DNA of 64,000 nucleotides from Variovorax sp. N23 (GCF_025486315.1 NZ_JAOOPY010000001.1:434001-498000), one strand, 5' to 3'. Shown: positions 29,397 to 40,888, counted from the stretch's first letter. Program-made: numbers and translations. The notes: a model not told the origin generated them from the sequence alone.

Positions 29397-30425
29397 TCAG
29401 GTGCTGCCGCGCACGACCAGCTCGTAGTCCAGTTCGACGCAGCCCGGTTGCGGCAGCGTGCCGCGCATCATGCCCAGCAGCATGGTGGCGCCAGCGCGCC
29501 CCACTTCGCTGCGGGGCGTGCGCACGGTGGTGAGCGGCGGCACCATCTGGTCGCTGCCGGCCAGGTCGTTGAAGCCGGCGATGGCGATGCGGCCCGGCAC
29601 CGGCACTTGCAGGCGGTTGGCGGCCAGCAGCCCGCCCTGGGCGATGTCGTCGTTGCAGAAGAAGATGGCGTCGATGTCCGGCATGCGCTGCAGCATCTCC
29701 TCGAACAGGCGCGCGCCCAACGCGATCGACGAACGCTCGGGGCTGAGCATTTCCAGCCGCGGGTCGTAGAGGCCCGCCTCGCGCAGGGCGCGGCGGTAGC
29801 CTTCGGCACGTTGCATCACGCGCGGGTCGAGCTGGGCGCCGCAGAAGGCGATGCGACGGCGCCCGCGCGCCAGCAGGTGGCGCGTGATGGCGGCGCCTGC
29901 ATCCACCTGTGAAAAGCCCACGCAGGCCACGCCCGGCGCGGTGCTGGTTTCCATCAGGTGCACGCAGGGCACGCCGCTGCGCACGATCAGCTGGCGCGCC
30001 GTTTCGCTGCGGTCGAAGCCGGTCACCAGCAGGCCGGCGGGACGGTGGGGCAGGTAGGTGTGCAGCAGCAGTTCTTCTTCGGCGCTGTCGTAGTGCGTCA
30101 CGCCGATGAAGGGCTGGTAGCCCTCGGGGAACAGCGTGCGGTGCACCGCCTCCAGCAGATCCACGAACAGGGTGTTGGACAGCATCGGCACCAGCACCAG
30201 GACCTGGCTGCTGCGCTGCGATGCCAGGGCGCGCGCGGCGGGGTCGGGCACGTAGCCGAGGCGCCCGGCCGCCTCCCGGACCCGCGCGGCCAGCACCGGG
30301 TCGACGCTGCGTTCGCCGCGCAGCGCCCGGGACACCGTGATCGGGCTGACCGACGCTGCCCGCGCCACGTCGTCGAGCGTGATGCGGCCACTGGAGCGGC
30401 GAGGGCGTCGGGTCGCGTCGGTCAA
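29397..30425 (-). CDS. LacI-family repressor, probable gluconate repressor (GntR-like)
   Basis: 342 residues from a TTG start. The helix-turn-helix is at the N-terminus (ITLDDVARAASVSPITVSRALRG, about 16-38), followed by the hinge (AARALASQRS) and a periplasmic-binding-like sensor domain. The frame stays open upstream without an ATG; the TTG at 30425 gives the usual family length, and a GTG at 30482 is the alternative. It is divergent from gntK, and two near-identical 14-base sites flank the shared control region, so it most likely represses gntK, the TRAP genes and itself until gluconate or 6-phosphogluconate binds. Confidence 0.88.
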   Translation of the reverse strand: MTDATRRPRRSSGRITLDDVARAASVSPITVSRALRGERSVDPVLAARVREAAGRLGYVPDPAARALASQRSSQVLVLVPMLSNTLFVDLLEAVHRTLFPEGYQPFIGVTHYDSAEEELLLHTYLPHRPAGLLVTGFDRSETARQLIVRSGVPCVHLMETSTAPGVACVGFSQVDAGAAITRHLLARGRRRIAFCGAQLDPRVMQRAEGYRRALREAGLYDPRLEMLSPERSSIALGARLFEEMLQRMPDIDAIFFCNDDIAQGGLLAANRLQVPVPGRIAIAGFNDLAGSDQMVPPLTTVRTPRSEVGRAGATMLLGMMRGTLPQPGCVELDYELVVRGST

Positions 30426-30463
30426 GGGTAAATCCGGATGAAAAGAGCACCTATTGTTCTCTA

Positions 30464-30477
30464 GGATAGCGCTATCT
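30464..30477. promoter_or_regulatory. Operator candidate 1 (LacI/GntR-type)
   Basis: GGATAGCGCTATCT contains the perfect 12-base palindrome GATAGCGCTATC. It lies 39 bases upstream of the repressor start and matches site 2 near gntK at 13 of 14 bases. Confidence 0.7.
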
Positions 30478-30573
30478 TTCACAGGGTTAACAAGTAGGGC
30501 GCCACCGAGTGCGCACGGAACCCGGCGATCGCTTCCCTCTGAGCCCCCTGTTTTTGAAGACCATGGCGGCCAT

Positions 30574-30602
30574 GGCCCGGCCCTTCGAGCGGGCCTTTTT
30601 TT
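30574..30602 (+). terminator. Terminator-shaped hairpin in the gntK leader
   Basis: GGCCCG/CGGGCC (or alternatively GGCCC/GGGCC with a seven-base loop) followed by seven Ts, ending eight bases before the gntK ATG. No plus-strand gene precedes it, so it lies in the gntK 5' leader and may act as an attenuator. The inverted repeat CCATGGC-G-GCCATGG (30561-30575) overlaps its left arm and could compete with it. Confidence 0.6.
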
Positions 30603-30610
30603 GACTCTCA

Positions 30611-31198
30611 ATGGACAGCGCTATCTCATCATTCGAACCGCAGGCCATCGTGGTCATGGGCGTCTCCGGCTGCGGCAAGTCCAGCGTCGGCGCGGCCTGT
30701 GCCGACGCCCTGGGCTGGACGCTGCACGAGGGCGACACGTACCACGCCCCCGAAAGCGTCGCCAAGATGCGCGCGGGCACACCGCTGACCGATGCCGACC
30801 GCGCCGGCTGGCTGGACCGCCTGGCCGACCTGCTGGCGGCCCCGTCCGAGGGCGCCGGCCGGGTGCTGACCTGTTCCGCGCTGCGCCGCCGCTATCGGGA
30901 CCGGCTGCGGCAGGCGACGCCAAGCCTGGGCTTTGTCTTCCTTGCGCTCGACTACGACGCGGCGCTGGCGCGCGTGCAGTCGCGGGCCGGGCACTTCTTC
31001 TCGCCGGCGCTGGTGTCGAACCAGTTCGCCACGCTCGAATCGCCCGTGGGCGAGCCGGGCGTGCTGGTGCTGGACGCCACGCGACCCATGGCGGCGCTGG
31101 TCGCCGCGGTGGTCGCCTGGGCGGCACCGACGCAGGCTGCCACCTCTTCTCCCAACCCCATCACAGGGCGCGACACGTCGCCCGGAGACATCGCATGA
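30611..31198 (+). CDS. gntK: Gluconokinase
   Basis: 195 residues; phosphorylates gluconate to 6-phosphogluconate using ATP. The P-loop is GVSGCGKSS (residues 17-25), followed by the substrate region LHEGDTYHAPESVAKMRAGTPLTDADRAGWL and the CSALRRRYRDRLR segment. The C-terminal 25 residues are extra. The second operator candidate overlaps codons 2-6. The stop overlaps the dctQ start by four bases; kinase, transporter, edd, eda and a HAD gene follow on the same strand. Confidence 0.96.
   Translation: MDSAISSFEPQAIVVMGVSGCGKSSVGAACADALGWTLHEGDTYHAPESVAKMRAGTPLTDADRAGWLDRLADLLAAPSEGAGRVLTCSALRRRYRDRLRQATPSLGFVFLALDYDAALARVQSRAGHFFSPALVSNQFATLESPVGEPGVLVLDATRPMAALVAAVVAWAAPTQAATSSPNPITGRDTSPGDIA
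30613..30626. promoter_or_regulatory. Operator candidate 2 (LacI/GntR-type), inside the start of gntK
   Basis: GGACAGCGCTATCT begins at the third base of the gntK ATG and differs from site 1 by one base. The centre-to-centre distance is 149 bases, about 14 helical turns, compatible with looping by a tetrameric repressor. Confidence 0.6.
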
Positions 31199-31710
31199 GC
31201 CATTCCCCTGCCACGCCGCCGGCGCCCCGGAAGCCGGCGCTTCACCGCCTGGCCGAACTCTTCATGGTCGTAGCGCTGGCCGGCATGGTCGTCGCCGTCT
31301 TCGTGAACGTCGTGCTGCGCTACGTGTTCGCCACCAGCATCGTTTCGTACGAGGAAATCTCGCGCCTGCTCTTCGTCTGGCTGGTGGCCGTCGGCACCAT
31401 CGTCGCGGCCTTCGAGGGCAAGCACCTGGGCTTCGACATGCTGACCTCGCGCCTGAAGGGCGGGGCGCGCACCGGCCTGTTCTGGGTGAGCCAGGCGCTG
31501 GTCGCGCTGTGCATGGTGCTGCTGCTCCAGGGCGCCTGGGGCCAGGTGATCGCGGGCATGGAGAGCTTCAGCACCGTGCTGGGCTACCCGCTGGCGCTCG
31601 GCGCCGCGGCCACGCTGGTGCTGGCGGTCGGCCTGCTGGTCGCGCTGGTGTTCGACCTGCTGCGCGGCGCGCCGCCGGCCCATACCGGCGACGTCGGCGA
31701 GATCGAGTGA
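31195..31710 (+). CDS. TRAP transporter small permease (DctQ type)
   Basis: 171 residues with four membrane helices (about 20-42, 55-75, 98-120, 135-158), the DctQ layout; VVLRYVFATSIVSYEEISRLLFVWLVAVG is a typical DctQ segment. It pairs with the large DctM permease encoded ten bases downstream. The four-base overlap with gntK argues that the transported substrate is gluconate or a related sugar acid. Confidence 0.93.
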   Translation: MSHSPATPPAPRKPALHRLAELFMVVALAGMVVAVFVNVVLRYVFATSIVSYEEISRLLFVWLVAVGTIVAAFEGKHLGFDMLTSRLKGGARTGLFWVSQALVALCMVLLLQGAWGQVIAGMESFSTVLGYPLALGAAATLVLAVGLLVALVFDLLRGAPPAHTGDVGEIE

Positions 31711-31720
31711 GGGCGGCGCC

Positions 31721-33001
31721 ATGATTGTCACCACCATCTTCCTGATCGTGCTCATCGGCGGCATGGTGATCGGCATGCCGATCGCCCATGCGCTGGTGCT
31801 GACCGGTGTCGCGCTCATGTGGCACCTGGACTTCTTCGACGCGCAGCTGCTCGCGCAGAACCTGCAGGCCGGCTTCGACAACTTCCCGCTGCTGGCCGTG
31901 CCTTTCTTCATCCTGGCCGGCGAGCTGATGAACGCGGGCGGCCTGTCGCGCCGCATCATCGACCTGGCCCGCGCGTTCGTGGGGCACATCCCCGGCGGCC
32001 TGGGCTTCGTGGCCATCGGCGCTGCGGTGCTGCTGGCGTCGATGAGCGGTTCGGCCATCGCCGACACCGCGGCGCTCGCCACCATCCTGCTGCCCATGAT
32101 GCGCGAGCAGAAGTACCCGCCGGGCTACAGCGCGGGCCTGCTCGCGTCGGGCGGCATCATTGCGCCGATCATCCCGCCGTCGATGCCCTTCGTGATCTAC
32201 GGCGTGACGACCAACACGTCGATCAGCAAGCTGTTCCTGGCCGGTGTGTTCCCCGGCCTGATGATGGGTTCGTTCCTGATCGCCGCCTGGTGGTGGATCG
32301 CCCGCAAGCACAAGCTGCCCGCCATGCCGCGCGTGGCATGGGGCGCGCGCATGAAGGCGCTGCTGCACAGCTTCTGGGCCATGATGATGCCGGTCATCAT
32401 CCTGGGCGGCCTCAAGGGCGGCATCTTCACGCCGACCGAGGCGGCGGTGGTGGCCGCGGTCTACGCGCTCATCGTCTCGATGTTCGTCTACCGCGAGATG
32501 ACCTGGGCCCGGCTCTACGAGGTGTTCCTGGCCGCGGGCAAGACCACGGCGGTGGTGATGTTCCTGTGCGGTGCCGCCACCGTCACGGCCTACATGATCA
32601 CGCTGGCCGACCTGCCCAACATGCTGGCCGACAGCTTCTCCGGCGTGATGGGCAACCCCATCATTTTCATGGCGCTGATGATGCTGTTCCTGCTGGTGGT
32701 CGGCACCGCGATGGACCTGACGCCCACCATCCTGATCTTCGGCCCGGTGTGCGCGCCGCTGGCCGTCAAGGCCGGCATCGACCCGGTGTATTTCGGCTTC
32801 ATGTTCATCTACGTGGGCTGCATCGGGCTGATCACGCCGCCGGTGGGCACCGTGCAGAACGTGGTGGCCGGTGTCGGCAAGCTGCGCATGGAGACGGTGA
32901 TCAAGGGCACCACGCCCTTCCTGCTCATGTACGTGCTGCTGGCCGTGCTGTTCGTGCTGTTCCCGTCGCTCATCACCGCGCCGCTGGCCTGGATGCATTG
33001 A
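31721..33001 (+). CDS. TRAP transporter large permease (DctM type)
   Basis: 426 residues with about 12 hydrophobic segments. DctM signatures: GMVIGMPIAHALVLTGVA at the start, LAVPFFILAGELMNAGGLSRRIIDLA, SMSGSAIADTAALATILLPMM and GGIIAPIIPPSMPFVIYG. It forms the Na+-driven transport channel together with DctQ. DctP is encoded 64 bases later. Confidence 0.97.
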   Translation: MIVTTIFLIVLIGGMVIGMPIAHALVLTGVALMWHLDFFDAQLLAQNLQAGFDNFPLLAVPFFILAGELMNAGGLSRRIIDLARAFVGHIPGGLGFVAIGAAVLLASMSGSAIADTAALATILLPMMREQKYPPGYSAGLLASGGIIAPIIPPSMPFVIYGVTTNTSISKLFLAGVFPGLMMGSFLIAAWWWIARKHKLPAMPRVAWGARMKALLHSFWAMMMPVIILGGLKGGIFTPTEAAVVAAVYALIVSMFVYREMTWARLYEVFLAAGKTTAVVMFLCGAATVTAYMITLADLPNMLADSFSGVMGNPIIFMALMMLFLLVVGTAMDLTPTILIFGPVCAPLAVKAGIDPVYFGFMFIYVGCIGLITPPVGTVQNVVAGVGKLRMETVIKGTTPFLLMYVLLAVLFVLFPSLITAPLAWMH

Positions 33002-33065
33002 GCGCCGACGCGCCATCCCTTTTCATTTTCCTTCCGCCACCTCTTTCGACAACAGGAGACTTCCC

Positions 33066-34073
33066 ATGCGCATTCGTTTCGCTCTCGCCGGCCTCGTCGC
33101 CGCACTCGCCGCCGCCGGCGCCGCCCAGGCCCAGGACTTCAAGCCGCGCATCGTGCGCTTCGGCTACGGCCTGGTGGACAACTCCAACCAGGGCCGCGCC
33201 GTGCGCCTGTTCGCGCAGGAGGTCGAGAAGGCCACCGGCGGCAAGATGAAGATCCGTGGCATCGGCAACGCATCGCTCGGCTCCGACACCCAGATGCAGC
33301 AGGCGCTCATCGGCGGCGCCCAGGAAATGATGGTCGGCTCGACCGCCACGCTGGTGGGCATCGTCCCCGAGATGGCCGTGTGGGACACGCCCTTCCTGTT
33401 CAACAACGTGAAGGAAGCCGACGCCGTGCTCGACGGCCCGGTGGGCGAGAAGGTCAAGGCCAAGCTGGAGCCCAAGGGCATGGTCGGCCTGGTGTACTGG
33501 GAGAACGGCTTTCGCAACCTCACCAACAGCAAGCGCCCGGTCAACAAGCTCGAGGACATGGGCGACATCAAGCTGCGCGTGATGCAGAACAACGTGTTCC
33601 TCGACAGCTTCAAGGCCCTCGGCGCCAACGCCGTGCCGCTGCCGTTCTCGGAGCTGTTCACGGCCCTCGAGACGCGCGCCGTGGACGGCCAGGAGAACCC
33701 GTTCAACACCGTGGTGTCGAGCAAGTTCTACGAGGTGCAGAAGTACCTGACGGTGACCAACCACGTCTACAGCCCGTGGATCGTCACGGTGAGCAAGAAG
33801 TGGTGGGACACGCTGACCCCGGCCGAGAAGAAGGTGCTCCAGGACGCCGCCGTGAAGAGCCGCGACTTCGAGCGCAAGGACACGCGCGAGGAAGCCACCA
33901 AGGCGCTGGCCGAGCTCAAGGGCAAGGGCATGCAGGTGAACGAGCTGCCGGCGTCCGAGGTCAACCGCATGCGCGAGAAGCTCGCCGGCGTGAACGTCGG
34001 GATCGCCAAGTCGGTGGGTCAGGAGACCTGGGACGCGGTCAACGCCGCTGTGGCGCAGGCCCGCGGCAAGTAA
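33066..34073 (+). CDS. TRAP transporter solute-binding protein (DctP type)
   Basis: 335 residues with a cleavable signal peptide (about 1-22, ending AQAQ). The family features include [31 protein letters not shown], the substrate-carboxylate Arg in IKLRVMQNN, and QENPFNTV. It captures a sugar acid, probably gluconate judging by its neighbours, in the periplasm and delivers it to DctQM. AGGAG ribosome site. A large hairpin follows the stop, probably protecting the upstream message. Confidence 0.96.
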   Translation: MRIRFALAGLVAALAAAGAAQAQDFKPRIVRFGYGLVDNSNQGRAVRLFAQEVEKATGGKMKIRGIGNASLGSDTQMQQALIGGAQEMMVGSTATLVGIVPEMAVWDTPFLFNNVKEADAVLDGPVGEKVKAKLEPKGMVGLVYWENGFRNLTNSKRPVNKLEDMGDIKLRVMQNNVFLDSFKALGANAVPLPFSELFTALETRAVDGQENPFNTVVSSKFYEVQKYLTVTNHVYSPWIVTVSKKWWDTLTPAEKKVLQDAAVKSRDFERKDTREEATKALAELKGKGMQVNELPASEVNRMREKLAGVNVGIAKSVGQETWDAVNAAVAQARGK

Positions 34074-34088
34074 TTCCCTCCACGCGGT

Positions 34089-34117
34089 GCGAAGGGGGCG
34101 CCGCGCGCGCCCTTCGC
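34089..34117 (+). other. Long hairpin between dctP and edd
   Basis: 13-base-pair stem with one G-G mismatch and a three-base loop (left arm GCGAAGGGGGCGC). There is no T tract, so it is more likely an mRNA-stability or processing element than a terminator. Confidence 0.6.
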
Positions 34118-34186
34118 CTGCACGGCGCGGCAGGTCCAGGGTTTACCATGAAGCCTCCAGCCAGCCGGCGCATTCCACAGCCCAGC

Positions 34187-36015
<1,829 letters not shown>

Positions 36016-36025
<10 letters not shown>

Positions 36026-36660
36026 ACCCCGACAAACTGACCGCGCTCGACGTGATGCGCGATGCGCCGGTGATCCCGGTGATCGTGCTGCACGACGTGG
36101 CGCATGCCGTGCCGCTGGCGCGCGCGCTGGTGGCCGGCGGGATCCGCATGCTCGAAGTCACGCTGCGCACGCCGCAGGCGTTGCAGTGCATCGAAGCCAT
36201 CGCCCGCGACGTGCCCGAGGCCGTGGCCGGTGCCGGCACCATCCGCAGCGCGTCCGATGCGCAGGCCTCGGTGCTGGCCGGCGCGAAGTTCGGGGTGAGC
36301 CCCGGCTACACGTCCACGGTCGGCAAGGCCTGCCGCGACCTCGGCCTGCCCTTGCTGCCCGGCGTGGCAACGGGCAGCGAGATCATGACGGCGCAGGAAG
36401 ACGGCTACCAGCAGCTCAAGTTCTTCCCTGCGATGCAGGCCGGCGGCCTGCCGATGCTCAAGGCCTGGCAGGGGCCGTTCGGCGACGTGACCTTCTGCCC
36501 GACGGGCGGCATCCATGCCGGCAACGCGGCCGAGTTCCTGGCGCTGTCGAACGTGGCCTGCGTCGGCGGCTCGTGGATCGTGCCGACCGACGCCATCCAG
36601 CAGGGCGACTGGGCGCGCATCGAGCAACTGGCGCGCGAAGCCACGCAGCTGGCGCGCTGA
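36016..36660 (+). CDS. eda: KDPG aldolase (2-dehydro-3-deoxy-phosphogluconate aldolase)
   Basis: 214 residues; splits KDPG into pyruvate and glyceraldehyde 3-phosphate. Class I aldolase: the Schiff-base Lys is in QQLKFFPA, the catalytic Glu in [15 protein letters not shown] and SPGYT loops and the FCPTGGI phosphate site are present. The ATG at 36016 has AAGGAG seven bases upstream; the alternative ATG at 36022 overlaps edd by ATGA. Translationally coupled to edd. Confidence 0.97.
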
Positions 36661-36665
36661 ACGCG

Positions 36666-37391
36666 ATGCAGGCGCAGCCCGACTTCGACGACCTGAAGGT
36701 CATCGCCTTCGACGTGTTCGGCACCGTGGTCGACTGGCACGGCGGCATCGCGGCCGAGGTCGAGCGCCTGCTGCCCGGCGTCGATGGCAGCGCCTTCGCG
36801 CTGGCTTGGCGCGCCGGCTACCAGCCCGCCATGCGGGCCGTGATGGAGCGGATCACGGCGGGCGAGGGCGGCTTCACGCTGCTCGACGAACTGCACCTGA
36901 GCATCCTCGAGGGCGTGCTGCGCGATGTCGGCGTGACGCGGCTCGATGCGGCGCAGATGCGCGAACTCAACCGCGCCTGGCACCGCCTTCCGGCCTGGCC
37001 CGACGCGGTGGCCGGCCTCGCGCGGCTCAGATCGAAATACATCGTCTGCACGCTGTCCAACGGCAACATCGGCCTGCTCACCGAGATGGCGAAGAGCGCC
37101 GGCCTGCCCTGGGATTGCGTGCTCTCCGCGGAGGTCTTCAAGGCCTACAAGCCGGACCCGCGCACCTACCTGGGCGTGGCCGGGGTGTTCGACATCGCAC
37201 CCCGTCAGGTGATGCTGGCGGCGGCGCACCACGACGACCTGGCGGCGGCGCGTGCCTGCGGCCTGCGCACGGCCTACATCGAGCGCCCGAACGAGTTTGG
37301 AATGAAGCAGCCGAAGGATGTGTCGCCGCAGCCGGGCAACGACCTGCACGCACGCGACATCGGCGCGCTGGCCGACCGGCTGGGCTGCTGA
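36666..37391 (+). CDS. Haloacid dehalogenase, type II (HAD superfamily)
   Basis: 241 residues. The HAD nucleophile is the Asp in [11 protein letters not shown]; motif II is LSNGN, the Lys is in VFKAYKPDP, and motif IV is [11 protein letters not shown]. These are features of L-2-haloacid dehalogenases rather than phosphatases. It starts five bases after eda and ends the gluconate operon. Whether it acts on a halogenated acid or a sugar phosphate here is uncertain. Confidence 0.85.
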   Translation: MQAQPDFDDLKVIAFDVFGTVVDWHGGIAAEVERLLPGVDGSAFALAWRAGYQPAMRAVMERITAGEGGFTLLDELHLSILEGVLRDVGVTRLDAAQMRELNRAWHRLPAWPDAVAGLARLRSKYIVCTLSNGNIGLLTEMAKSAGLPWDCVLSAEVFKAYKPDPRTYLGVAGVFDIAPRQVMLAAAHHDDLAAARACGLRTAYIERPNEFGMKQPKDVSPQPGNDLHARDIGALADRLGC

Positions 37392-37424
37392 ACCGCTGAA
37401 CCGCTGGACCGGCGCCGCCGTGGC

Positions 37425-38234
37425 TCAGTAGGCGCCGCGTTCCTGCGCGGTCGCAGCCGGAGGCGCCGGCCGCCGAAGGAAGTCGGCAGCCAGCTTGCGC
37501 GCCGCGCCCGCATAGAGCAGCACGTCGACGCCGACCGCCACGAAGGTGCAGCCCAGGTCGAGGTGGCGCCGCGCCAGCGCCGGGTCCGAGGTCAGCGTTC
37601 CCGCGGCCTTGCCCGAGGCCACGATGGTCCGCATGGCGGCCTCGATCGCCGCCTGCACCTCGGGATGCCCCGGCCGTCCGCGGTGTCCCATCGAGGCGGC
37701 GAGATCGGCCGGGCCGATGAAGACGCCGTCGACACCCTCCACCGCGCAGATCGCCGCCAGGTTCGACAGCGCCGTCACCGTCTCGACCTGCACCAGCAAA
37801 CAGACCTCGTCGTCGGCCGCGTCGAGGTAGTCGGCGCGCGAACTCCATTGCGACGCGCGTCCCACCGCGCTGCCGACACCCCGGATGCCGCGGGGCGGAT
37901 AGCGCGTGGCCGACACCAGCGCGCGGGCCTGGTCGGCCGTGTCGACCATCGGGACCAGCAGGCTCCGGGCGCCAATGTCGAGCAGTTGCTTGATGAGCGC
38001 TGTGTCGCCATTCACCGCGCGCACCACCGGCTGCGCAGGATGCGGCGCCACGGCCTGCAGCGCGGCCAGGGTGGAACGCAGGTCGTTGGGCGCGTGTTCG
38101 CCATCGATCAGCAGCCAGTCGAAGCCGGTGGTCGCGCTGACCTCGGCCATGTAGGGGTCGGCCATCGACAGCCAGAGGCCGACTTGCGGCCGGTGTGCGG
38201 CGAGCGCGGTCTTGAAGGGGTTGTGGGCGGGCAT
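37425..38234 (-). CDS. HpcH/HpaI-family aldolase
   Basis: 269-residue class II (divalent-metal) pyruvate aldolase. It is strikingly similar to HpaI (4-hydroxy-2-oxoheptanedioate aldolase): [22 protein letters not shown] with the metal-site Glu, [17 protein letters not shown] with the substrate Arg, and [17 protein letters not shown] with the second Glu/Asp. The neighbouring UxaA/GarD dehydratase suggests that here it may cleave 5-keto-4-deoxy-glucarate, the GarL role; sequence alone cannot decide. The Ala/Pro tail is extra. Last gene of the bug-uxaA-aldolase operon. Confidence 0.9.
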   Translation of the reverse strand: MPAHNPFKTALAAHRPQVGLWLSMADPYMAEVSATTGFDWLLIDGEHAPNDLRSTLAALQAVAPHPAQPVVRAVNGDTALIKQLLDIGARSLLVPMVDTADQARALVSATRYPPRGIRGVGSAVGRASQWSSRADYLDAADDEVCLLVQVETVTALSNLAAICAVEGVDGVFIGPADLAASMGHRGRPGHPEVQAAIEAAMRTIVASGKAAGTLTSDPALARRHLDLGCTFVAVGVDVLLYAGAARKLAADFLRRPAPPAATAQERGAY

Positions 38235-38269
38235 GTTTTTCCTGGCGCGCGGATGGGGATGGAAGGGCG

Positions 38270-39793
38270 TCAGCTGACGATGCCCAGATGCCACGGCACG
38301 AACTCGTGGTCGCCGAGGCCGAGCACTTCGCTCTTCGTCGGCTCGCCGGACGCATGGCGGAGGATCTGCTCGAAGATGTGTTGCCCGAGTTCCGGCACGT
38401 TCATGTCGCCGTCGATCACCACGCCGCAGTTGATGTCCATGTCTTCCTCGAGCCGGCGGTACATCGGCGTGTTGCTGGCGAGCTTGATGGTGGGGGCAGG
38501 CTTGCTGCCGAACATCGAGCCGCGTCCGGTCGTGAAGCAGATCAGCTGCGCGCCGCTGGCGATCTGGCCGGTGGCCGCGACCGGGTCGTAGCCGGGGGAG
38601 TCCATGAAGACGAAGCCGTGCTCATCGATCCGCTCCGCGTACTCGTACACGGCACGCAGCGGCGTGGTGCCGCCTTTCATCGCGGAGCCCAGCGATTTCT
38701 CGAAGATGTTCGCCAGGCCGCCAGCCTGGTTGCCGTGGCCGACGACGCCGTTGAACTGCGCGTTCTGGCCGGCCGCGTAGCGTTCCCACCAGGCCAGCCG
38801 GTCGAGCAGCTTCTGGCCGACGGCCGGCGTGATGGCGCGCCGCGTCAGCATGAATTCCACGCCGTGGATCTCCGGCGTCTCCGACAGGATGGCCGTGCCG
38901 CCGTGCTGCACCAGCACGTCCATCGCGGCGCCGAGCGCCGGGTTGGCGGAGATAGCGGAGAAGCCGTCCGAGCCGCCGCATTCGAGCCCGATCTTGAGGT
39001 GGTGCGCGCCGACCCGCGTGCGCCGCGCCGCATCGGCGTCGGGCAGCATGTCTTCGATGGCACGGATGCCCGCCTCGATCGTCCTGCGCGTGCCGCCGAC
39101 GTCCTGCATGACCAGCGTGCGCATCCGGCGACCCGGTTCGAGCTGCTGCGAGTCGACCAGCGCGTCGACCTGGTTGCGTTCGCAACCCAGCCCGACGATC
39201 AGCACGCCAGCCAGGTTGGGGTGGCGCGCATAGCCTGCCAGCGTGCGACGCAGCACGTCGAAGTGCTCGCTCGGCGACGACATGCCGCAGCCGCTGGTCT
39301 GTGCGAAGGCGACCACGCCATCCACGTGCGGGTAGGCCGCGAGTCGCTCCGGCGTGAAGTGCGCCGCGATGTGGTGGATCACCGTCGCCGAGCAATTGAC
39401 CGACGACAGGATGCCGATGAAGTTGCGCGTGCCCACGCCACCGTCCGGCCGCACGAAGCCCATGAAGCTCGCGCGCTCGGCCGCCGGCACGAACGCCACC
39501 GGGCGCACGTCGGTGCAGAAGGCCGGGTCGCGGTAATAGTCGACCAGCGTGAGGTTGTGGCTGTGTACGTAGTCGCCCGCCTGCAAGTCGCGCGAGGCCA
39601 CGCCGATGACCGTGTCGTACTTCCTGACCGGCTCGCCGGCCGCGATGGCGCAGGCGGCGATCTTGTGGCCGGCCGGGATCTGGGCGCGGGCACGCACGCC
39701 GAAGGTCTCGATCGCCTCACCCAGGGCGATGGTGACCTTGGCGACCAGCACGTTGTCGTTCGGATGCAGGCGGAGCAGGGGGCTGTGGTTCAT
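38270..39793 (-). CDS. UxaA-family dehydratase (altronate/galactarate dehydratase type)
   Basis: 507 residues. The N-terminal SAF domain (1-95) is followed by the UxaA catalytic region with [55 protein letters not shown] and [19 protein letters not shown]. These iron-dependent enzymes dehydrate aldonic or aldaric acids (altronate, galactarate). Linked to the Bug binding protein (19 bases upstream) and the HpaI-type aldolase (35 bases downstream), it fits an aldaric-acid route ending in pyruvate plus a semialdehyde. Confidence 0.9.
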   Translation of the reverse strand: MNHSPLLRLHPNDNVLVAKVTIALGEAIETFGVRARAQIPAGHKIAACAIAAGEPVRKYDTVIGVASRDLQAGDYVHSHNLTLVDYYRDPAFCTDVRPVAFVPAAERASFMGFVRPDGGVGTRNFIGILSSVNCSATVIHHIAAHFTPERLAAYPHVDGVVAFAQTSGCGMSSPSEHFDVLRRTLAGYARHPNLAGVLIVGLGCERNQVDALVDSQQLEPGRRMRTLVMQDVGGTRRTIEAGIRAIEDMLPDADAARRTRVGAHHLKIGLECGGSDGFSAISANPALGAAMDVLVQHGGTAILSETPEIHGVEFMLTRRAITPAVGQKLLDRLAWWERYAAGQNAQFNGVVGHGNQAGGLANIFEKSLGSAMKGGTTPLRAVYEYAERIDEHGFVFMDSPGYDPVAATGQIASGAQLICFTTGRGSMFGSKPAPTIKLASNTPMYRRLEEDMDINCGVVIDGDMNVPELGQHIFEQILRHASGEPTKSEVLGLGDHEFVPWHLGIVS

Positions 39794-39812
39794 GCGGCGT
39801 GGCGAAGCTGCG

Positions 39813-40808
39813 TCAGCCCTTCGCCATCATTTCCTTGAGATTCAGTTTGCGGATCAGCGCCGTCTCCTGCCGGTACACCGACTGGACGTACTTGCGGTAG
39901 TCCGGGCCGTCCTGGTACATGACCGGTGCGTCGATGCCCTCGGCAACCTTGCGGAACTCTTCGCTCTGCACGGCCACGCGAAAGGCATCTCGCAGGCGCT
40001 TCTCCACGTCGGGCGGCAGGCCGGCCGGCGCGCCGATGCCGTTGGGTGCTTCGACCACGACGTCGAAGCCGAGCTCCTTGAGTGTGGGCGTGTCCTTGAA
40101 GCGCGGGGTGCGGGCCTCGCCCCAGGTGGCGAGCAGCCGCAGCTTGCCGCTTTCGACATGGGGGGCCCACGAGCTGCTGTCGGCGAGCATGTCGACCTGT
40201 TCGCCCAGCACATCCTGCAAGGCTGCCGAGCCGCCCTTGTAGGCGATCGCATTGAACTTCACGCCGGCGGCCTGTGCGAACTGCTCCATGCCGACATGCG
40301 TGGCGCCGCCGATGCCGGCGTGGGCATAGGTGACGATGCCCGGCTTCGCCTTGGCCTGCGCCACCACGTCCTTCAGGGACTTGAAGGGCGAATTCGCCGG
40401 CACGGCGATGCCGAAGGTCTGCCCCGAGGTACGGGCGAGGTAGCTGAGGTCCTTGAGGGGATCGAGCTGCAAGGTGCCCAGTTGCGAGAAGCGCGTCACG
40501 GAGATCGGGATCTGCCCGATGGTGTAGCCATCGGGTTTCGCCGAGGCCATCGCCTTGGTGCCCAGCATGCCCGATGCGCCCGCGCGGTTCTCGAACGCGA
40601 TCGGCTGCCCGAGCTCGCCCGCGGCGATCTGGCAGATCGTGCGCATCGATCGGTCGGCGGTGCCGCCGGCCGGCCAGGGGCAGATGAAGGTGATGGGGCG
40701 TTCGGGGTAGCCGGCAGCGAATGCGCGCGCCGGTGCGATCGTCATCGCGGCCGCGCCCAGCCCGCCGAGCACGAAGTGGCGTCGCGCCACGGAAGTGGTG
40801 GTCTTCAT
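39813..40808 (-). CDS. Bug/TctC-family tripartite tricarboxylate transporter binding protein
   Basis: 331 residues. The signal has a twin-arginine-like start (RRHFVLGGLGAAAMTIAPARAFA) cleaved near residue 30. Typical Bug motifs: YPERPITFICPWPAGGTADRSMR, VENRAGASGMLGT-like FENRAGASGMLGTKAMA, PDGYTIG and the final LPPDVEKRLRDAFR. The binding protein would capture a carboxylate in the periplasm; no TctA/TctB permease is encoded nearby, as is usual for the large Bug family in Burkholderiales. GGAGA ribosome site. First gene of the operon, divergent from the LysR regulator. Confidence 0.93.
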   Translation of the reverse strand: MKTTTSVARRHFVLGGLGAAAMTIAPARAFAAGYPERPITFICPWPAGGTADRSMRTICQIAAGELGQPIAFENRAGASGMLGTKAMASAKPDGYTIGQIPISVTRFSQLGTLQLDPLKDLSYLARTSGQTFGIAVPANSPFKSLKDVVAQAKAKPGIVTYAHAGIGGATHVGMEQFAQAAGVKFNAIAYKGGSAALQDVLGEQVDMLADSSSWAPHVESGKLRLLATWGEARTPRFKDTPTLKELGFDVVVEAPNGIGAPAGLPPDVEKRLRDAFRVAVQSEEFRKVAEGIDAPVMYQDGPDYRKYVQSVYRQETALIRKLNLKEMMAKG

Positions 40809-40861
40809 CGTTGTCTCCAGAATTCTTGTTGGATTGGCGAGGTCGATTCTTCCGGAGAGAA

Positions 40862-40878
40862 TCATTGCATTCCAATGA
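40862..40878. promoter_or_regulatory. Short inverted repeat in the bug-lysR gap
   Basis: TCATTG, five bases, CAATGA: perfect six-base arms, 54 bases upstream of the bug start. May be part of the promoter or an activation half-site for the LysR protein. Confidence 0.4.
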
Positions 40879-40888
40879 AATAGAAGAC

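Noticed and set aside
30426..30611. N-terminal extension of the LacI-type gene up to 30611
   Set aside because: It would run through both operators and the gntK leader, has no ATG, and gives an abnormal length ahead of the helix-turn-helix.
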